From the NCBI GenBank assembly GCA_018894105.1, contig CM032123.1, positions 25,459,744 through 25,523,743 on the forward strand: DNA of 64,000 nt, read 5' to 3'. Position numbers and translations under genes: made by a program. The DNA comes from Jacaranda mimosifolia. Taxonomy: Eukaryota > Streptophyta > Magnoliopsida > Lamiales > Bignoniaceae. How positions within the stretch are numbered: position 1 is the first letter of the stretch; every line of letters starts with the position of its first letter. This document shows positions 12,654 through 25,287 of this stretch, piece after piece. Under the pieces are notes generated by a model. It ran no database searches. It was not told the origin of the DNA and was given only the letters and a program-made list of their open reading frames with translations.

Positions 12654-15600
12654 ATGGGGAAGAAGGGAAGCTGGTTTTCAGCAATCAAAAGGGTTTTTAT
12701 GCACAGCTCAAAGGAGAAGCCAACTGAGGTAACTAACTCTTACAACTGTGATGACTTTAAGTACTAAACCACAAAAGAATTATAACAGAGTGCTGGCAGC
12801 TTCTAGAAGAGGATTTCTTGATTTCTAAATATCTGTCTGTCTTTCCTGCTACTAATTGATTTGATGTTAAGAATGGCATATGATTTCCTAAATTATACTA
12901 CTAAAACTTTTGATGTTGTTGACAAGTCTTGTCAATTTATTGCTCATATTCACAACAATTTCAGAAAGCACAAAATGTCATAGAAATAACCTTAAGTTAT
13001 TATTACTTTAATAAAAATGAAATGCATTGTCAGCCGATACAGATCAGCTGACAAAGATGCATAAAAATCAGATTGTAATCTCAAAGCAATTTATGATAGA
13101 AATATTATGATGACTTAACTCATAACTTTTCTTTCTGAACTATGATCTTTAACTTGCGTGCATTGTTCCAGGGATCAGATAAGAAAAGCAGCAAGGAAAA
13201 GAAGAAGGGTAAAGGAATTTTGAGGCATGGAGAAACCAAATCGTTTATTCCCCTGTTCAGAGAGCCAAGCAGCATTGAAAAAATACTAGGGGAAGCTGAT
13301 CAACTGCTTATTAGGCCTCCTACACCTTCTGAACATCCAAAAAGCCCACCTGCTTTACTTGGAAGGCCGACCTCACTTACAGTTGCTTCACCAAAAGCCG
13401 CTTCTCCTCAAAGAGCATCTTCCCCTAAGGCTGCTTCTCCAAGAGTTTGTTCTCCAAGGGTCTCTCCTCCAAGAGCTTCTCCCAAGGCTGCACCTCCAAA
13501 GGCTTCTACTTCTGGGGCAGATTCTTCCAAGCCTGCTGCTCCCAAGGTAACACAAAGCAGAAAGGAAATTAGCTATGTGCAGAGGCCAGAACCAACTTTA
13601 AGAAACCAGCACCTTTCAGCCACTAAGATACAGGCAGCATATAGAGGCTACCTGGTAATGCTCTAACTCAGTTAAGAAATTTTTTGTACAAACATTTTCA
13701 TTGGTGATTTAGTTGTGAAGACGTATGGTTGCTTAACTGCTATTGTTCATTCCACAACCTAGTAATTCTTAGCTATTTAATGAGAATTATATATTCTAGC
13801 TTATAAAAATTGTAAAACTCAGTTGGCTATTCACATTGAGAAATTTGATCGATTATGTGATTATGTTTGCACTTCTCAAAATTCAATCCATTTTTGCTGC
13901 CTCAGATAGTTTTTGCCTATGAAATGAGCAGAGGCTGTAATAGATAATAGACACAGATAACTGAAGGAATGTGGATCTTTGTTTCCAATATATATATATA
14001 TATTTTCTGTTCAAATAGCTCAAGGTGACTGGCCTAATAATCTAACTTATAGTAGAATGTCAAGAAGCAAGTGTTCTTTACATTTGAATGTAATTTGTTC
14101 CGTTCCAACCACTTAGAGGTCCTTAGCTTATGAATGATATTTTGTGGCTCTAGAAAATGAGGTGATGTTTGTTTGAATGAAATTAGAAATATATGTGACT
14201 GAGATTGGTTTCTTTAGCCTTGAAGGTAATGTGCGGAATTATCATTACCTTGTTCTAGTTGATTAATCTTCAAAATAACTGCCAGATCAAAGTTTGAGAG
14301 CAGTTTTAATATTGCAGGCAAGGAGGAGTTTCAAAGCTTTGAGGGGTTTAGTGAGGCTTCAAGGAGTAGTGAGAGGGCAGAATGTAAAGCGACAAACGGT
14401 GAGTGCCATGAAACAAATGCAGCTCCTGGTTAGAGTTCAGACACAAATTCAGTCACGAAGGATCCAAATGTTGGAAAACCAGGCACTCCAGCACCAAACA
14501 TGTAGGAATGATAAGGAAGTGGAGAGTACACTGAGCAAATGGACCTTGAACCAACTGGTAAGTTCTTAATCATATTTTTCTCTATTTTGATTGTTTCTCA
14601 TCTTGAAATTTCATCAAAGTTTCAGCAAAGTATGTGCTAGTTTGTGCTGGGGGAAAACATAGTTTGACATGTCCTCTTCCATTTATGTAATGCTTTCGCT
14701 TATCTGCTACACAGTTAAGTAATTAGATCAATTAAATCTATCCTGAGCATGAAAAACAGCTGCTTTGGATGATCTGAATAGAGGGTTCACTCCAAGAATG
14801 TCAATTATGTTTAACCGGAGTCATATGCGTGGATTTATATTACATGTTTGGCTTTTAGTGCGATTAGATACCATTAGATACCAGAAACATCATCTTGTTT
14901 CTTTTCCCTTGAATCATGAAAATATAAGTTCTATTTCCACAGAAAAGAAGATTTTCCTAGTTGATATTTTTCTAGTGTGCAAAAATGCAAACCTCTTGAA
15001 TTGGGTGTTCTTTCTAATAATGCCATTTGTTTTCACTTGGTCTTCTCTTGTTTTAGTCTGAAGCTGGTCAAAATGAAGATTGGGATGATAGCTTGCTAAC
15101 AAAAGAGGAAGTAGAAGCAAGGTTACGGAAAAAAGTGGAGGCGGTCATAAAAAGAGAGAGAACCATGGCCTATGCTTATTCTCACCAGGTAAAAATGCAA
15201 CTCCCTTGTTTTATCTGGACTTCCAAATGAATTTCCAGGTCATAAAACAAATGAATTGTGTGGTTTGGTCTTTTTGCGGCACTTCACCATATAATCTAGT
15301 TTAAAACATTTCTGTAAATTCCAAAAGCTTTTGCTTAAGTACATTTTACGTTGATTTGACTAAAAAGAAAATATTACTATGAATCATATTAAATTTCTAG
15401 GCCAAACCTATGTAGTCACTAGGAAGATCATTGTCAGTTCTGGTATGCTAGTCGCTAGGAAGAAGATCATTGTCGGTTCCAGATTCATACTTTACATTAT
15501 ACGGGTTACCAACTTACTTTAATGCACTTCTTACTTCAATTTTCTTCAATCTTCATCAAAGTCGGAATAATTACAACAGATACAGACATAAAATACCTTT

Positions 15601-16371
15601 TAAACGTTTTGCAATATTTGACTCTTATTTCCCTCTGTAATTAATCTTTGACTCCAGCTGTGGAAAGCGAATCCAAAATCAGCTCAAAATCCTCTGGACA
15701 TACAATCCAACGGATTTCCGTGGTGGTGGAACTGGTTAGAGCGTCAGCTGCCTCCAGCAAGTACCCCACAGAGCCAGGCTGCTAGCAGAAACATCAGTTT
15801 AACTCCTCCAAGGCCCGTTTCAGAGTACAAGCCGAGTCCTCGAATTCATGCGAGCAACTATAGGCACAGCAATTTCACTTCTGATAATCATCAGTCTCTC
15901 ACGCCCCGTTCATCAAGGTCAGCTGTCCCTTTTAGAGCCAAACAATTTCAGACCCCAAATAGGACTCCTCCACCAAACAGCTCAGGTTTCACCAAGTCCC
16001 CAAAGCCGAGAGCAAGTGCAGCTAATTCAGCTTATGATACCCTATTGAAAGATGATGATAGCCTCGTGAGTTGCCCCCCATTTTCTGCTCCGAATTATAT
16101 GACACCTACTGCCTCGGCTAAAGCCAAAGCGAGAGCAAATAGCAATCCCAGGGAGAGGTTTCCTGGGACTCCCGATTCCAACAGGAGGTTTTCATTTCCA
16201 TTGACTCCAAATATTGGTTCTATTAAGTGGAACAAAGGGTCTAACAAGGATTCTGCTTCTCACAGATTGGAGAAACACGATTCTGCACGTTCAGTCGGAG
16301 GCTTGAGCGTGGATTCCACCGTTTCTATGCCAGCTTTAGTTGGGAGAAAGCCCTTTAACAGATTTGTGTGA
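12654..16371 (+). CDS. IQD14: IQ-DOMAIN protein, IQD13/IQD14-like calmodulin-binding scaffold, 547 aa
   Basis: Five coding exons with phase-0 GT-AG junctions: 12654-12728, 13172-13654, 14318-14557, 15057-15188 and 15658-16371 (stop TGA). The N-terminus MGKKGSWFSAIKRVF is the usual IQD basic start. Residues 97-138 are a Ser-Pro-Ala-Lys repeat. The IQ67 domain covers about residues 172-240: IQ1 is IQAAYRGYLARR (from residue 177), IQ2 begins LQGVVRGQNVKRQ, and a third repeat carries VQTQIQSRR. An intron splits IQ1 after YRGYL, the hallmark intron of this family. Exon 5 has WWWNWLERQLP (residues 332-342) and a C-terminal DUF4005-type block with YMTPTASAKAKAR (about 457-469). IQD proteins bind calmodulin and attach to microtubules, membranes or the nucleus as scaffolds. 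The gene looks intact. The IQD13/14 subgroup is inferred from the WWWNW motif and C-terminus; the exact orthologue is uncertain. Confidence 0.96.
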
Positions 16372-17526
16372 TTTCTGATGTTTGTGCATGTCTACTCTTT
16401 TGTTAACCTTTGTCTTGAGTATTCTGAGGCTGTTTTTAATCTTATACTATTGAGTGTATGAATGATTGATATCTTGATTACAGCTTACTGATGTAAAAAT
16501 AATGAAGGAACGCTAGGAGTGGTTGGCTTGTTTAGTGTAGAGCATTCATATTTTTAAACTTCTTCCGTAGTTATCATTGCTGGATGTCCCCTTGAATGCG
16601 CTCATTGCAGTAGGATGGAAGGAGGAATCATATGCCTTATTTGTATAATTTGTGAAAGATAAACATAAATGCACTACACGCATTGTGCGTGTTTATATAT
16701 CTACAAATGGGAGTTTTTATATATCTACAATTAGTTATCTGACATATAAAACCTTTAATACCTTAGAACTTACAAGCACATCCTCTAAAGAACAAAACAA
16801 ACATTTTAAATGCACAAAGACATGCACAAAATTAAATCAAAAGTTACACCAAACATGTATTTACACCAAAATGCACAAAGTAATGCACCAAAATTACACC
16901 AAATAGGTACAATATTTAGTTTTTCAAATTACATAACATATGTTAGAAGTAGCCAAATTAATTGTTTCCAATCTGCATAAAAAATAGTAGTTTAATTCTT
17001 CACATGATATTGACAAAAATGTTATGTAGTTCAAATCTCATAACCAAATAATAATATTCAGTTTTCAGTGACCCCTCCATCAATAGCACCACCACTAGTA
17101 ACCCAGTATCTATAGCACCTCCATCACAGCCTCCAATTTCATCAAAACCTCCAACTCCACCCACTTACACTACCAACAATTAACTCCACAAGTTCGTCAA
17201 TTATTGCATAAAATCTATCATCAAAAGCCAAGTCATCAGCAAATTAACCCCTATCTCTTTCTTCAAAAACAGTAGTAATAGAAGCTCTAGCTTCAACATT
17301 TCCAAAAAGCTAAAGCTTATTAACATAGAATTGCAGAAGTTGACCCTTCTCCCGTGTTTCAATTCTTTCTTACGTTGAACGTTTGAGCTAGCAAGAGATC
17401 CTCCTAAAATACAAAATACAAAACAAATTAAGGAGCTTGTAATTGCAAAATTTCTAACAAATAAATTACAAACAAGGAAATTGTAATTTAAATAACTTGA
17501 TCTCCTTTTTCCTCTTTCTTTATTTT
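16372..17526. other. 3' flank of IQD and repeat-like DNA
   Basis: The first 250 bp should include the IQD 3' untranslated region. From about 16800 to 16905 there is a loose repeat of TGCACAAA and TTACACCAAA. At 17060-17180 a CCTCCA-rich stretch reads on the minus strand as a Gly-rich peptide, and may belong to the tail of the Mutator-like remnant next to it. No complete gene is seen. Confidence 0.45.
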
Positions 17527-17725
17527 CTATCCAGGTCTTCTATTCTTCACAGGTGTCCTTTGACATGTCCTCTTATTATGGACAATTACATGGCACTTGC
17601 TATATTTCAATGTATTAGACCTCTTGCTCTCTTTCACATTTGATGACTTTTCAGTCCCTCTTCTTCTATTTTTTCTTGGTCTACTAGGCAATCTTTTCAG
17701 TGGATAAGGGAGAATACTTTGTTAC
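17527..17725 (-). pseudogene. Mutator-like (MULE) transposase C-terminus, remnant
   Basis: On the minus strand one frame reads ILPYPLKRLPSRPRKNRRRG, followed downstream by a zinc-knuckle-like YSKCHVIVHNKRTCQ, ending at a TAG (17527-17529). MULE transposases typically close with a proline-rich PLRRLPGRPRKNRRR stretch and then a CX2CX4HX4C knuckle. Here the first Cys of the knuckle is Tyr or Ser (the frame has one Cys where two are expected), so the finger is broken. The catalytic core is not found nearby, so this is a truncated, dead copy. Confidence 0.65.
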
Positions 17726-17737
17726 ACAAAGCACAGG

Positions 17738-18045
17738 TTCAACTAACAACAAACTTTTAGATATTACATTTAGCCGCACATGAACTAAAAACCATTACAA
17801 AAAGAAACCTAAACATTTTCAGACATTATACAAAACTAATATTCAACTAACATCAAACTTCAAAGCACTACAATTAGTCTCCTGTGTGCTAAAACTATGA
17901 CAAAAAGAACATTAAATGTTTTCATACATTATTATACAAAACTCAAGTTCAACAAACAATAAGCTTTAAAATACTACAATTAGCCCCCTTTGAATTAAAA
18001 ATTATTACAGAAAGAAATCCAAATATTTTTAGAAAAGAACTGTAA
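17738..18045 (+). repeat. three tandem copies of a ~105-bp unit
   Basis: Units start with TTCAACTAAC or TTCAACAAAC at 17738, 17842 and 17948. Each also contains an ACTACAATTAG- or ATTACATTTAG-type motif, a run like ACAAAAAGAAA, and a CATTATACAAAACT end (less clear in the third). Units differ by scattered substitutions, so the array is old. It lies beside the MULE transposase remnant and may have been part of that element. Confidence 0.75.
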
Positions 18046-18654
18046 AACTAAGGTTTTACAATCCAAAATTTGTTGATTTTTGATAATATAGCAAATTCAA
18101 ACTAAATATCTACCCACATTCATCAAATCATCATAAAAAAAAATCATATTTCAAACAAAAACCTTAATATAATGCATCCTTACAAAATGCTAGGCATGTA
18201 AATAACAACAATAATAAAAAAGAAAGAAATAATTTTTACATATTATATGAAGATTCTAAATAATATAAACCAAAAAAAGTTAACAATCAGATGGGATAAT
18301 ACCTTTACAACCCATTTCACTCAAACCCTAAGAAAATGCTGCCCAAAAATCCCAAATTCCACGATCAACCTTCCTTGCGGTACTAACAAACAAGGTTTCT
18401 AGTAGGCAATCAAATTCCATTACTTTTCATCCAATTGGTTGGAGTGTAGCTGTCAAAAGAGAGAGAACCAGACAAGTTTGGCGTTTTTTGTAATGGCGCG
18501 TGAACAACTAACATTTCTTTTCCTTTGTTTTCTTTTTATTTGCTTAGAGGTTATTTATGTCTTTTTACTTTTTATTTTGAGTATTTTTTCCCTAAAAATT
18601 GAAGGGTATAACAGTCTTTTGACAACTTCTGTCACAATTTTTGGATGACAGTTT

Positions 18655-18742
18655 TTTGAAGGGGTTTTTTGTAATTTCGAAAACCACAAGGAAGGTTTAT
18701 GTTATTACCCCAAACATCAGAGGTAGTTTTTGTAGTTATCCC
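18655..18742 (-). repeat. terminal inverted repeat typical of MULEs
   Basis: Read on the minus strand from 18742 the sequence begins GGGATAACTACAAAAACTAC and continues through a TTTGGGGTAATAACAT stretch. This GGGATAAnTAC... pattern with 'acctctgatgtttgg' is the style of many plant MULE ends. No partner end was found on the other side of the transposase remnant, so the element boundary there is unknown. Confidence 0.45.
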
Positions 18743-19799
18743 ATATTAAAATCCATATATGCCATTTTCATAATTTTTCACTTGTCTTTTTAATATTACC
18801 ATAGTTCCTCTTTGAATTCGAAACAAATAATTATATTTACTTCCTTTGTAGTTTGTATTTAGAAATTACGAAATGATCCTTATAACCCCTATTTCTACTG
18901 GAGTTATCATGCATGAAAATAATAAAGTATGTCGTTATAATATATTACAACAAAAAGAATTTTTTTGAAAATATTGTTAATAAACAAACATGAAAACTAA
19001 TAATTCCTCTGGAAGGTATGAAACTAAAATTGAGGAAGTGTGCAACCACTTTCATGTCGTCCAAACTTGAATTTGGGGATTTTCTTAAACATTGACTAAG
19101 TGAGGTTTGATGTTGTGGGTTTTAAAGAATTAATTGAGATGATGTGGATTTTTACTTTAAGAATGCACTTGTTTGAAAAAATATCCTTGAGTAATTAAAA
19201 TGTCATCAGATGTCTTTTTTTTTTTTCTTTCCATATACCGATACTTAAAGTGTCTGAGTTTTTCATAGGATGGGCCTATTACACTGAACGTCCAACCTAG
19301 TATCTTGCACTCATCTTTAGGAGTAATTTAGCCCAAGTCCCCTTAGGGCATAATTGGAATATCTTATCGACCCCCTACTTTAGATTGGAAATAGGCAATT
19401 TCGAATTGAAAGTACTATTTTAATTTTCGCCATTATTGTTGTTGTTGTTGTTGATGTTATTTATCTTCTTTTTAATTATGTGTGCTATTTGTCTATTTTT
19501 ATTTATTGATATTATTCGTGTTTTATCATTTTTTTCTTTAAAAGCAATTCCTCTTGTTTTGAAAAAATCTCACTTCTTTTGCATCCTATTAATTATCATA
19601 TTGACGTAAATTTACTCCTTTCAGAAACTTTGATTATATTAGTGCTATTGGTCGGAATAATCCTTTTCAAAAGAGGTAGGAGCCGAGATGAGTTCTAGAT
19701 CTATGTGGTTTTTCCCTCTTTCCTTGCTTTATGTTTAATACTTTTTGATACTGAGGACAATTTGGTAAATTGATTAAAAATAATAATAGGCCTAAATTA
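18743..19799. other. intergenic DNA
   Basis: No gene is supported. A GTT microsatellite lies at about 19436-19453. Otherwise AT-rich sequence with T runs. Confidence 0.5.
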
Positions 19800-22700
19800 A
19801 TTAATTGAGAAAAAGTGCACTTAAAAACACTGAGAAAAGACCACAGAACTCAAAAGATAGGACAAGTCCATAAAGAGGAAGAGAAAACCCCTAATGAGCC
19901 TAAGCCCATTAAAACTAAAATCTATAAATATCAAGTTCCAAAAAAAAAAGAAATCATTCACAAAAGTGCTCGAAGTCAAAGAACTTTCGAGAAGAGAAAA
20001 TCTCTCTGCGTGCATTCCAAAGAAGACGAATCGACACTCTAGTATTTTTGAGAAAAAAACCTTACTCCATTTCTAAGGAGCAACATTTTGGAGCAATTTG
20101 TGGAAAACTTAGAGGAAAAAGAAGGAATTTTGAGGACAAAAGTGAGATTTGGAGTTCACCACTTCAACACATAGGTGATACTAACCTTCAAGGATGTAGA
20201 AAGCCACTAGCTAAAAGCATCATCACAATCGATGTCGGAGCCACTCCTTGGCGCGATCATTCCCCTAAGGGAAAACTCCAATGGACTAAGCACCACTTTC
20301 TAGGGACATTGGGCAAGGGGGCTTTGCCCTTCCTAAAGTAGGCTACCCAAAGGACAATCTCAAGTCAAGCTTCAGTCCCTTTTCTCCATCCTAACACTAT
20401 AATTTCCAGTCTTCCTCCTAAAGAAACTCTTTTGGATCAATGTCTGCCACTACCGAATAGTGCACTTATACACCCAGTGCCACAATCCTCAAATAATGTT
20501 AAGAATCTATCCCTACCGGTGGCAGCCACAAAGATGGAGAGGCATGCACCAAATAATAGAGAGGATAGCCACGATAAAGTGCCTAAAGCATGCAATAGCA
20601 ATTGGTTTTGGGTGTTCACTATCTATACCCCATTCATCATTTCACGAGAAGAGTTTTTGCTGAAGCTCTATGTCGTGGCTTTATCAATTACCTCCTTAGA
20701 AAGCGATGAAAGATACGAAAAAGTAGAAGACAAACAAATGGTGCCATTTCCACCAGTATTGTACACACACCACTGAGTAGTAGGTACTTGAAGGATGAGA
20801 TCAAGAGGTTGATCTTGTTAGGACATCTTAGAGAACACATGACGCACGACCATGCAATCCTATAAATGTCTGAAAAGTCGGGAAAAATAAATCCTTCTAT
20901 CCGTATTTCAGTGAGTAGCTAAAGCCTACCAACCAGTAGTATGTGAGCGACAGAGGCAACCTCCCTGCTACCTAGGCACCCTTGAAATTATTGGGAGGAC
21001 CCAACAAGATAAGTTTTGCTACGATTAAAAAAGGTAATAGTGCAGGAGTAAGCACACCTACGAACCTCGATCATTAACCTTACTCTAAATGGATTCAAAG
21101 TTTAACACTTGGTGATGAACGATGCCCTAAAGAAGGCACAACTGAGATACCAAAGCCACAAGGAACCATAAGTAGTAATGTCTTTGTGGTTTCAAAGAAA
21201 CCCCAAGTGTGGAAGAACAAAAAGAAGAGGAAGCAAGAAGTGGCGTCTTTTCAAGACACTACCAAATATATTGTATTGAAGTTGGGATCTGACTCAAAAT
21301 GGAAGCAAGCCATGAGCACTCAGCAAGCCAAATAGGTGGCACTATAGTACACGTATCTTACAACAAAAAGAACGGAGATATTGTAAGCTATCTTGCTCCA
21401 ACCTTTGCTCAAATAACCCGCAATGGACGTTAGAGGTCCTCATAAGTGTGAATCTTCAATATAAAACAACTTCCATAATCTCAATAATACAGAACAATGC
21501 TAAAACCTGAGAGATAATATTAAAGCACTAATCCAACAAGGATATCTCAATAAATATGTGGACATGTGAAAGAGCTTTTTCAAAAGCAACTTCACAACGA
21601 AGAAATGAGAAGTTCTGAGAATCAACCCGATAAACACCCACAATCGAGAAAAAAGCTCTTCTCTTGCTACCAACATGAAGAGCCTAATATTAGAGGTGCC
21701 TCTTTTTCTACTTAGAGCTCAACCCTTATAGAGGCACTGTAGAGAGCCTCTCTTCCCTCATTAGGTACCTCAAAGGTCTCGAGTTAGAGATCCTAATGTT
21801 GATTAGGAACCCAACTTGGGATTTTATTTTTGGTTTTCAGGATACCCATATGCATGGTCTGGGCAAGGCTAAAGGATTATTATTTTCTTATAAGTTGAAG
21901 AAGAGCTCAAATATTAACTCTCTTTAGGTTACTTATGAGACTTTCTATAGCTAAGGGAGTTTGTAGGGTGGAGTTATGAGTTTGACCAATGCAAGTTAGA
22001 AATTTATTCTTTCCCCCAACTATTTGAACTAAGTGTTGTAGATTTAGCTAAAATATTTAATTTGTTTTCCCCTCTGTCTTTCTCTTTCCCATATTTTCAT
22101 TATTAATCTTTAATGTTTCTTGGAGTTTTGATGTGTGTTCTACTTGGCAGGCCTTGAATATGACAATATAGAACTCGTCAAGTGGAGAAGATGATTGTTA
22201 AGATCATCGAGCTGAAGGATAAGTTGTAGGACTTTCAAAGGAGCAAGGTCAGAGCATGATGGTGACTAGTAGAGTGATGAAGGACAATGATCAGCCAAGG
22301 GAGAAGTATAGTAGAGAGGTAAAAATGGGGAGAAAGTTTCTACAACCTTTAGCAGTGAAAGCTTTCATGGTTGCTATGCTGGATGAGGCAATGAAAGAAT
22401 TCAAAGAGTGCTCTCAGTGTAATGGTCAAGTAAAAAGCCAGCGTGATACATGATCTGACTACACAGGATTATGATTACGTTCTTGAGGAGATGTCGTGAT
22501 ACCCTTCAAAAGATTGCTTTTGTAGGACCTAGTTATTTATGTTAATTTTCCTGTAAAAGTGGATATCTCTGATGTTATCCCTGAGTGCATAGTTAATGAT
22601 CTAGCTATTGGTACATAGTAAGGAATGAAGTAAAGTTGCACCTTTCCCTATTTCCATTTTTGATAGATTGCTTTTTGTATTTTTGCTTTGATGTTTCTCT

Positions 22701-23057
22701 TTTTGACCAAGTGTTGGCTGAACTTTATTTTGACTTTTTTCTGTTACAATTTGATTATATTTTTCACCAGAATGTTGGATATTAGTATTTTCTTTCTATT
22801 AGATAAGTTGTTCTTCTTTGTACTACTACCACCACCATGCTTCTATTCTCGTACACTTCTTCTTCTATGGCTTATTGATGTTGCTTATTAGATACTTAGT
22901 GAATAAGTTCTATTATAGGGCACTTGTTGACCCTAGTGTACTCTGAGTGCCCCTGAGGTTCTTAAGTTTTAAGGGGCTCCTTCAGGGCTGCAGAATTGTG
23001 GACTCAGTATGGATTTCTTGTGGAATCAATATATCCGAGGATCCTTTATGATCTCAA
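19800..23057. mobile_element. decayed unclassified repeat, probably retrotransposon-derived
   Basis: This stretch is less AT-rich than its flanks and has many short, broken frames (for example 20048-20341, 20432-20776 and 22256-22453 on the plus strand). They read as charged peptides without a recognisable domain. A TATAAATA at 19923-19930 precedes a possible leader, as in an LTR. A similar TATAAATATCAA motif occurs at 50489-50500, which hints that the two flanking regions may be parts of one older element. I could not find LTR ends, so the class is a guess. Confidence 0.35.
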
Positions 23058-25272
23058 TGTTAGAATAATGCCCTACAGCCAGTTAGATTGACATATAAAC
23101 TATTTCACTTGTGATACAATCTTAATTGAATGATATTCTTACAAAACAACCATCTTCATCTTATGCTTATTTTACTTCACTTATATTTGGTTAAAGCCCC
23201 TAAATCACAAAACACTATGGGACTTGGTCACACACTGAGTGGTGATCATGAAATAAGTATCTACGGTCGTGATTTTAATAATTTCAAGTCATAGAATCTT
23301 ATTAGATGGGGCATCTAAGATTCGGAGAGACTTGCACTACCGATGCATGAATCCAAGGTGTTGGATATTTCTCCATTTCATAAGGAATCATAAGGAATCT
23401 AAATTGCACATAGATGCATGTTAGTGGGTGCTTGTTAAAGAACAAGTTCATTGAAAACCCTCCCGGAGAATCTATTAGATAGACGAAGTAGCAAGTTGGC
23501 AGTGGCAAATTCTCTAGCTTATGCTAGTGCATATAATTAATTCTCTGACCTAAAGATCTATGGTAACCTTGTGTTTAGATGTTTTTACTCTTCATCAACC
23601 ATTTAATAGGTCATTTGGGTTGCGATTGGGTATGAGCTACTTAAGCAACGAGGTTTGCGAGATCTAAGATGGGATCCATCTCCACATTATTGTGAAGGAC
23701 GAGTGCATCTCCTATGTATTTTACAATGGTCGATTCCAAGAAATCCTTGCAAAAGATAGTATGACAATTTGAAAAAGAAGTTTTCCAGAGTAGGATCATA
23801 AAGGGGAATCGAACATTGAAATTATAAACATAGTAATCATGGCTATTGGAGAGACTCAAATATCTTGCTCGAGGCCCCTTTCAGGAGATAGGAGATGGAA
23901 TGACCGTATTTGCATGGTAAGTGTAGAGCTAGAATGATTCATCGAGATATATTCATTCATCCAATTAGTTGGGCTCCATAGGCTTGTTGCTAGATATCGA
24001 CTATGGAGATTGGGCACTCTTCAATTAACGGAGATTAATTGAAAGAGTTATTAGTTCAAAAGAGTTTAAACTAATATAAATATTTTAATATTCAAAAAAT
24101 AACAATGCGTTGTGAGCCCATGTCTAATGAATTGATGAACCTAATGGGTCACACAAAAGCCTAAAGGAAGTTCTTAGTTGATGGGATGAATTTTCTAGGG
24201 AGTTAGAAAGTTCTACCTAGGCGTCTTTCGAAAGCAAATCAATTGACTAAATTTTTTGGTCATCTTGGCTTGATTAATTTAATTGTTAATTTAATTAAAA
24301 TAATTTAAGGAGTTAAATTAGACCAATTAAATTAAGGAGTTAATTTAATTTGTGTCATATGACAATTAATTAGTCAAATTAACTTAAGGAGTTAAGTTAA
24401 CATCAATTAACTTAAAGAGTTAGGTTAATTGACTTAAGGAGTTAGGTCAATTTAATTAATTAAATTAAAAAAATAATTTAATTAAAATGAGCATTTGAAT
24501 TTTGGAGGGAAATAAAAATGAAAGAGTTCTTTTGAATTTAATTAGAGTTAATTTGCATCATGTTTCATAAGATGAAATGTAGATGCTAATTAAATGCAAA
24601 TACATGTGAAATTCAAATTCACATGCAAGTTGACAGCTAGCCAACAAGTATAGGAGGTGTGATGCCAACTTTCATTACACTCTCTTCTCTCTATAAATAC
24701 CAAGTGTCCGACCATGTGATGGTCTCCTAATTTATTCCTCCATTTCCCTCCAAAAATGTGGTATTCATGTGTTGAAGATTCACACTCACCAAAACACTCC
24801 CTCTCTTCAATTCCTCTCCAAACACCACTCCCACACCTTCATCCTCAAGTTATTTAGTATATTTGAGGCTAATCTAGAGCTACCTTTGGTGTGTGGACTA
24901 AATCATTAGAGATCTAACACTTGGGGGATTGGTGCCCTTTGATGACCTATTGTTGTCCGAAAGTTTGTGTGGCAGATTTGGAGAACCGAGGAGGTTCTAA
25001 TTTGTACAAAATTTTGGCATATTCCACCTTGGTGTGTGTTGGAGTTGTGTAAAGTAATCAATTGTTTGCTTATTCTGTTGTGCACAAATTGCTTTATTGA
25101 AGTGTTCATTGGAGTCTTTCTCCTCTTGCCTTTGGATTTAGCTTTAAAGGTATATTTTTTGAATCTAAATCCTTATTATAGGCATTATTAGATCCTTGCA
25201 GTGGAGTGGTCTAGTTATATTTAACCTTTTCAATGTTTTATATTATGGATCTTAAGTCTACTCCTACTTTCA
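23058..25272 (+). repeat. 5' LTR of the Copia element (2215 bp)
   Basis: Starts TGTTAGAATAATG and ends TACTTTCA, with TG...CA ends. It matches 31015-32944 along its length with many substitutions. An AT-rich block at about 24280-24490 repeats GAGTTAA-type motifs. A TATA box at 24692-24699 suggests the U3/R junction. Unlike the 3' LTR it keeps about 300 bp around this TATA box. Confidence 0.92.
24692..24699 (+). promoter_or_regulatory. putative TATA box in the 5' LTR
   Basis: TATAAATA follows a CT-rich stretch (TCTCTTCTCTC) and is the best core-promoter candidate of the LTR. The corresponding part of the 3' LTR is deleted. Whether the element is still transcribed cannot be told. Confidence 0.5.
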
Positions 25273-25274
25273 AG

Positions 25275-25287
25275 TGGTATCGAAGCC
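25275..25287 (+). other. primer-binding site, initiator methionine tRNA
   Basis: TGGTATCGAAGCC lies two bases after the 5' LTR. It matches the complement of the 3' end of plant initiator Met tRNA (TGGTATCAGAGC) except for a short AG/GA change. This is where minus-strand DNA synthesis would have been primed. Confidence 0.85.
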
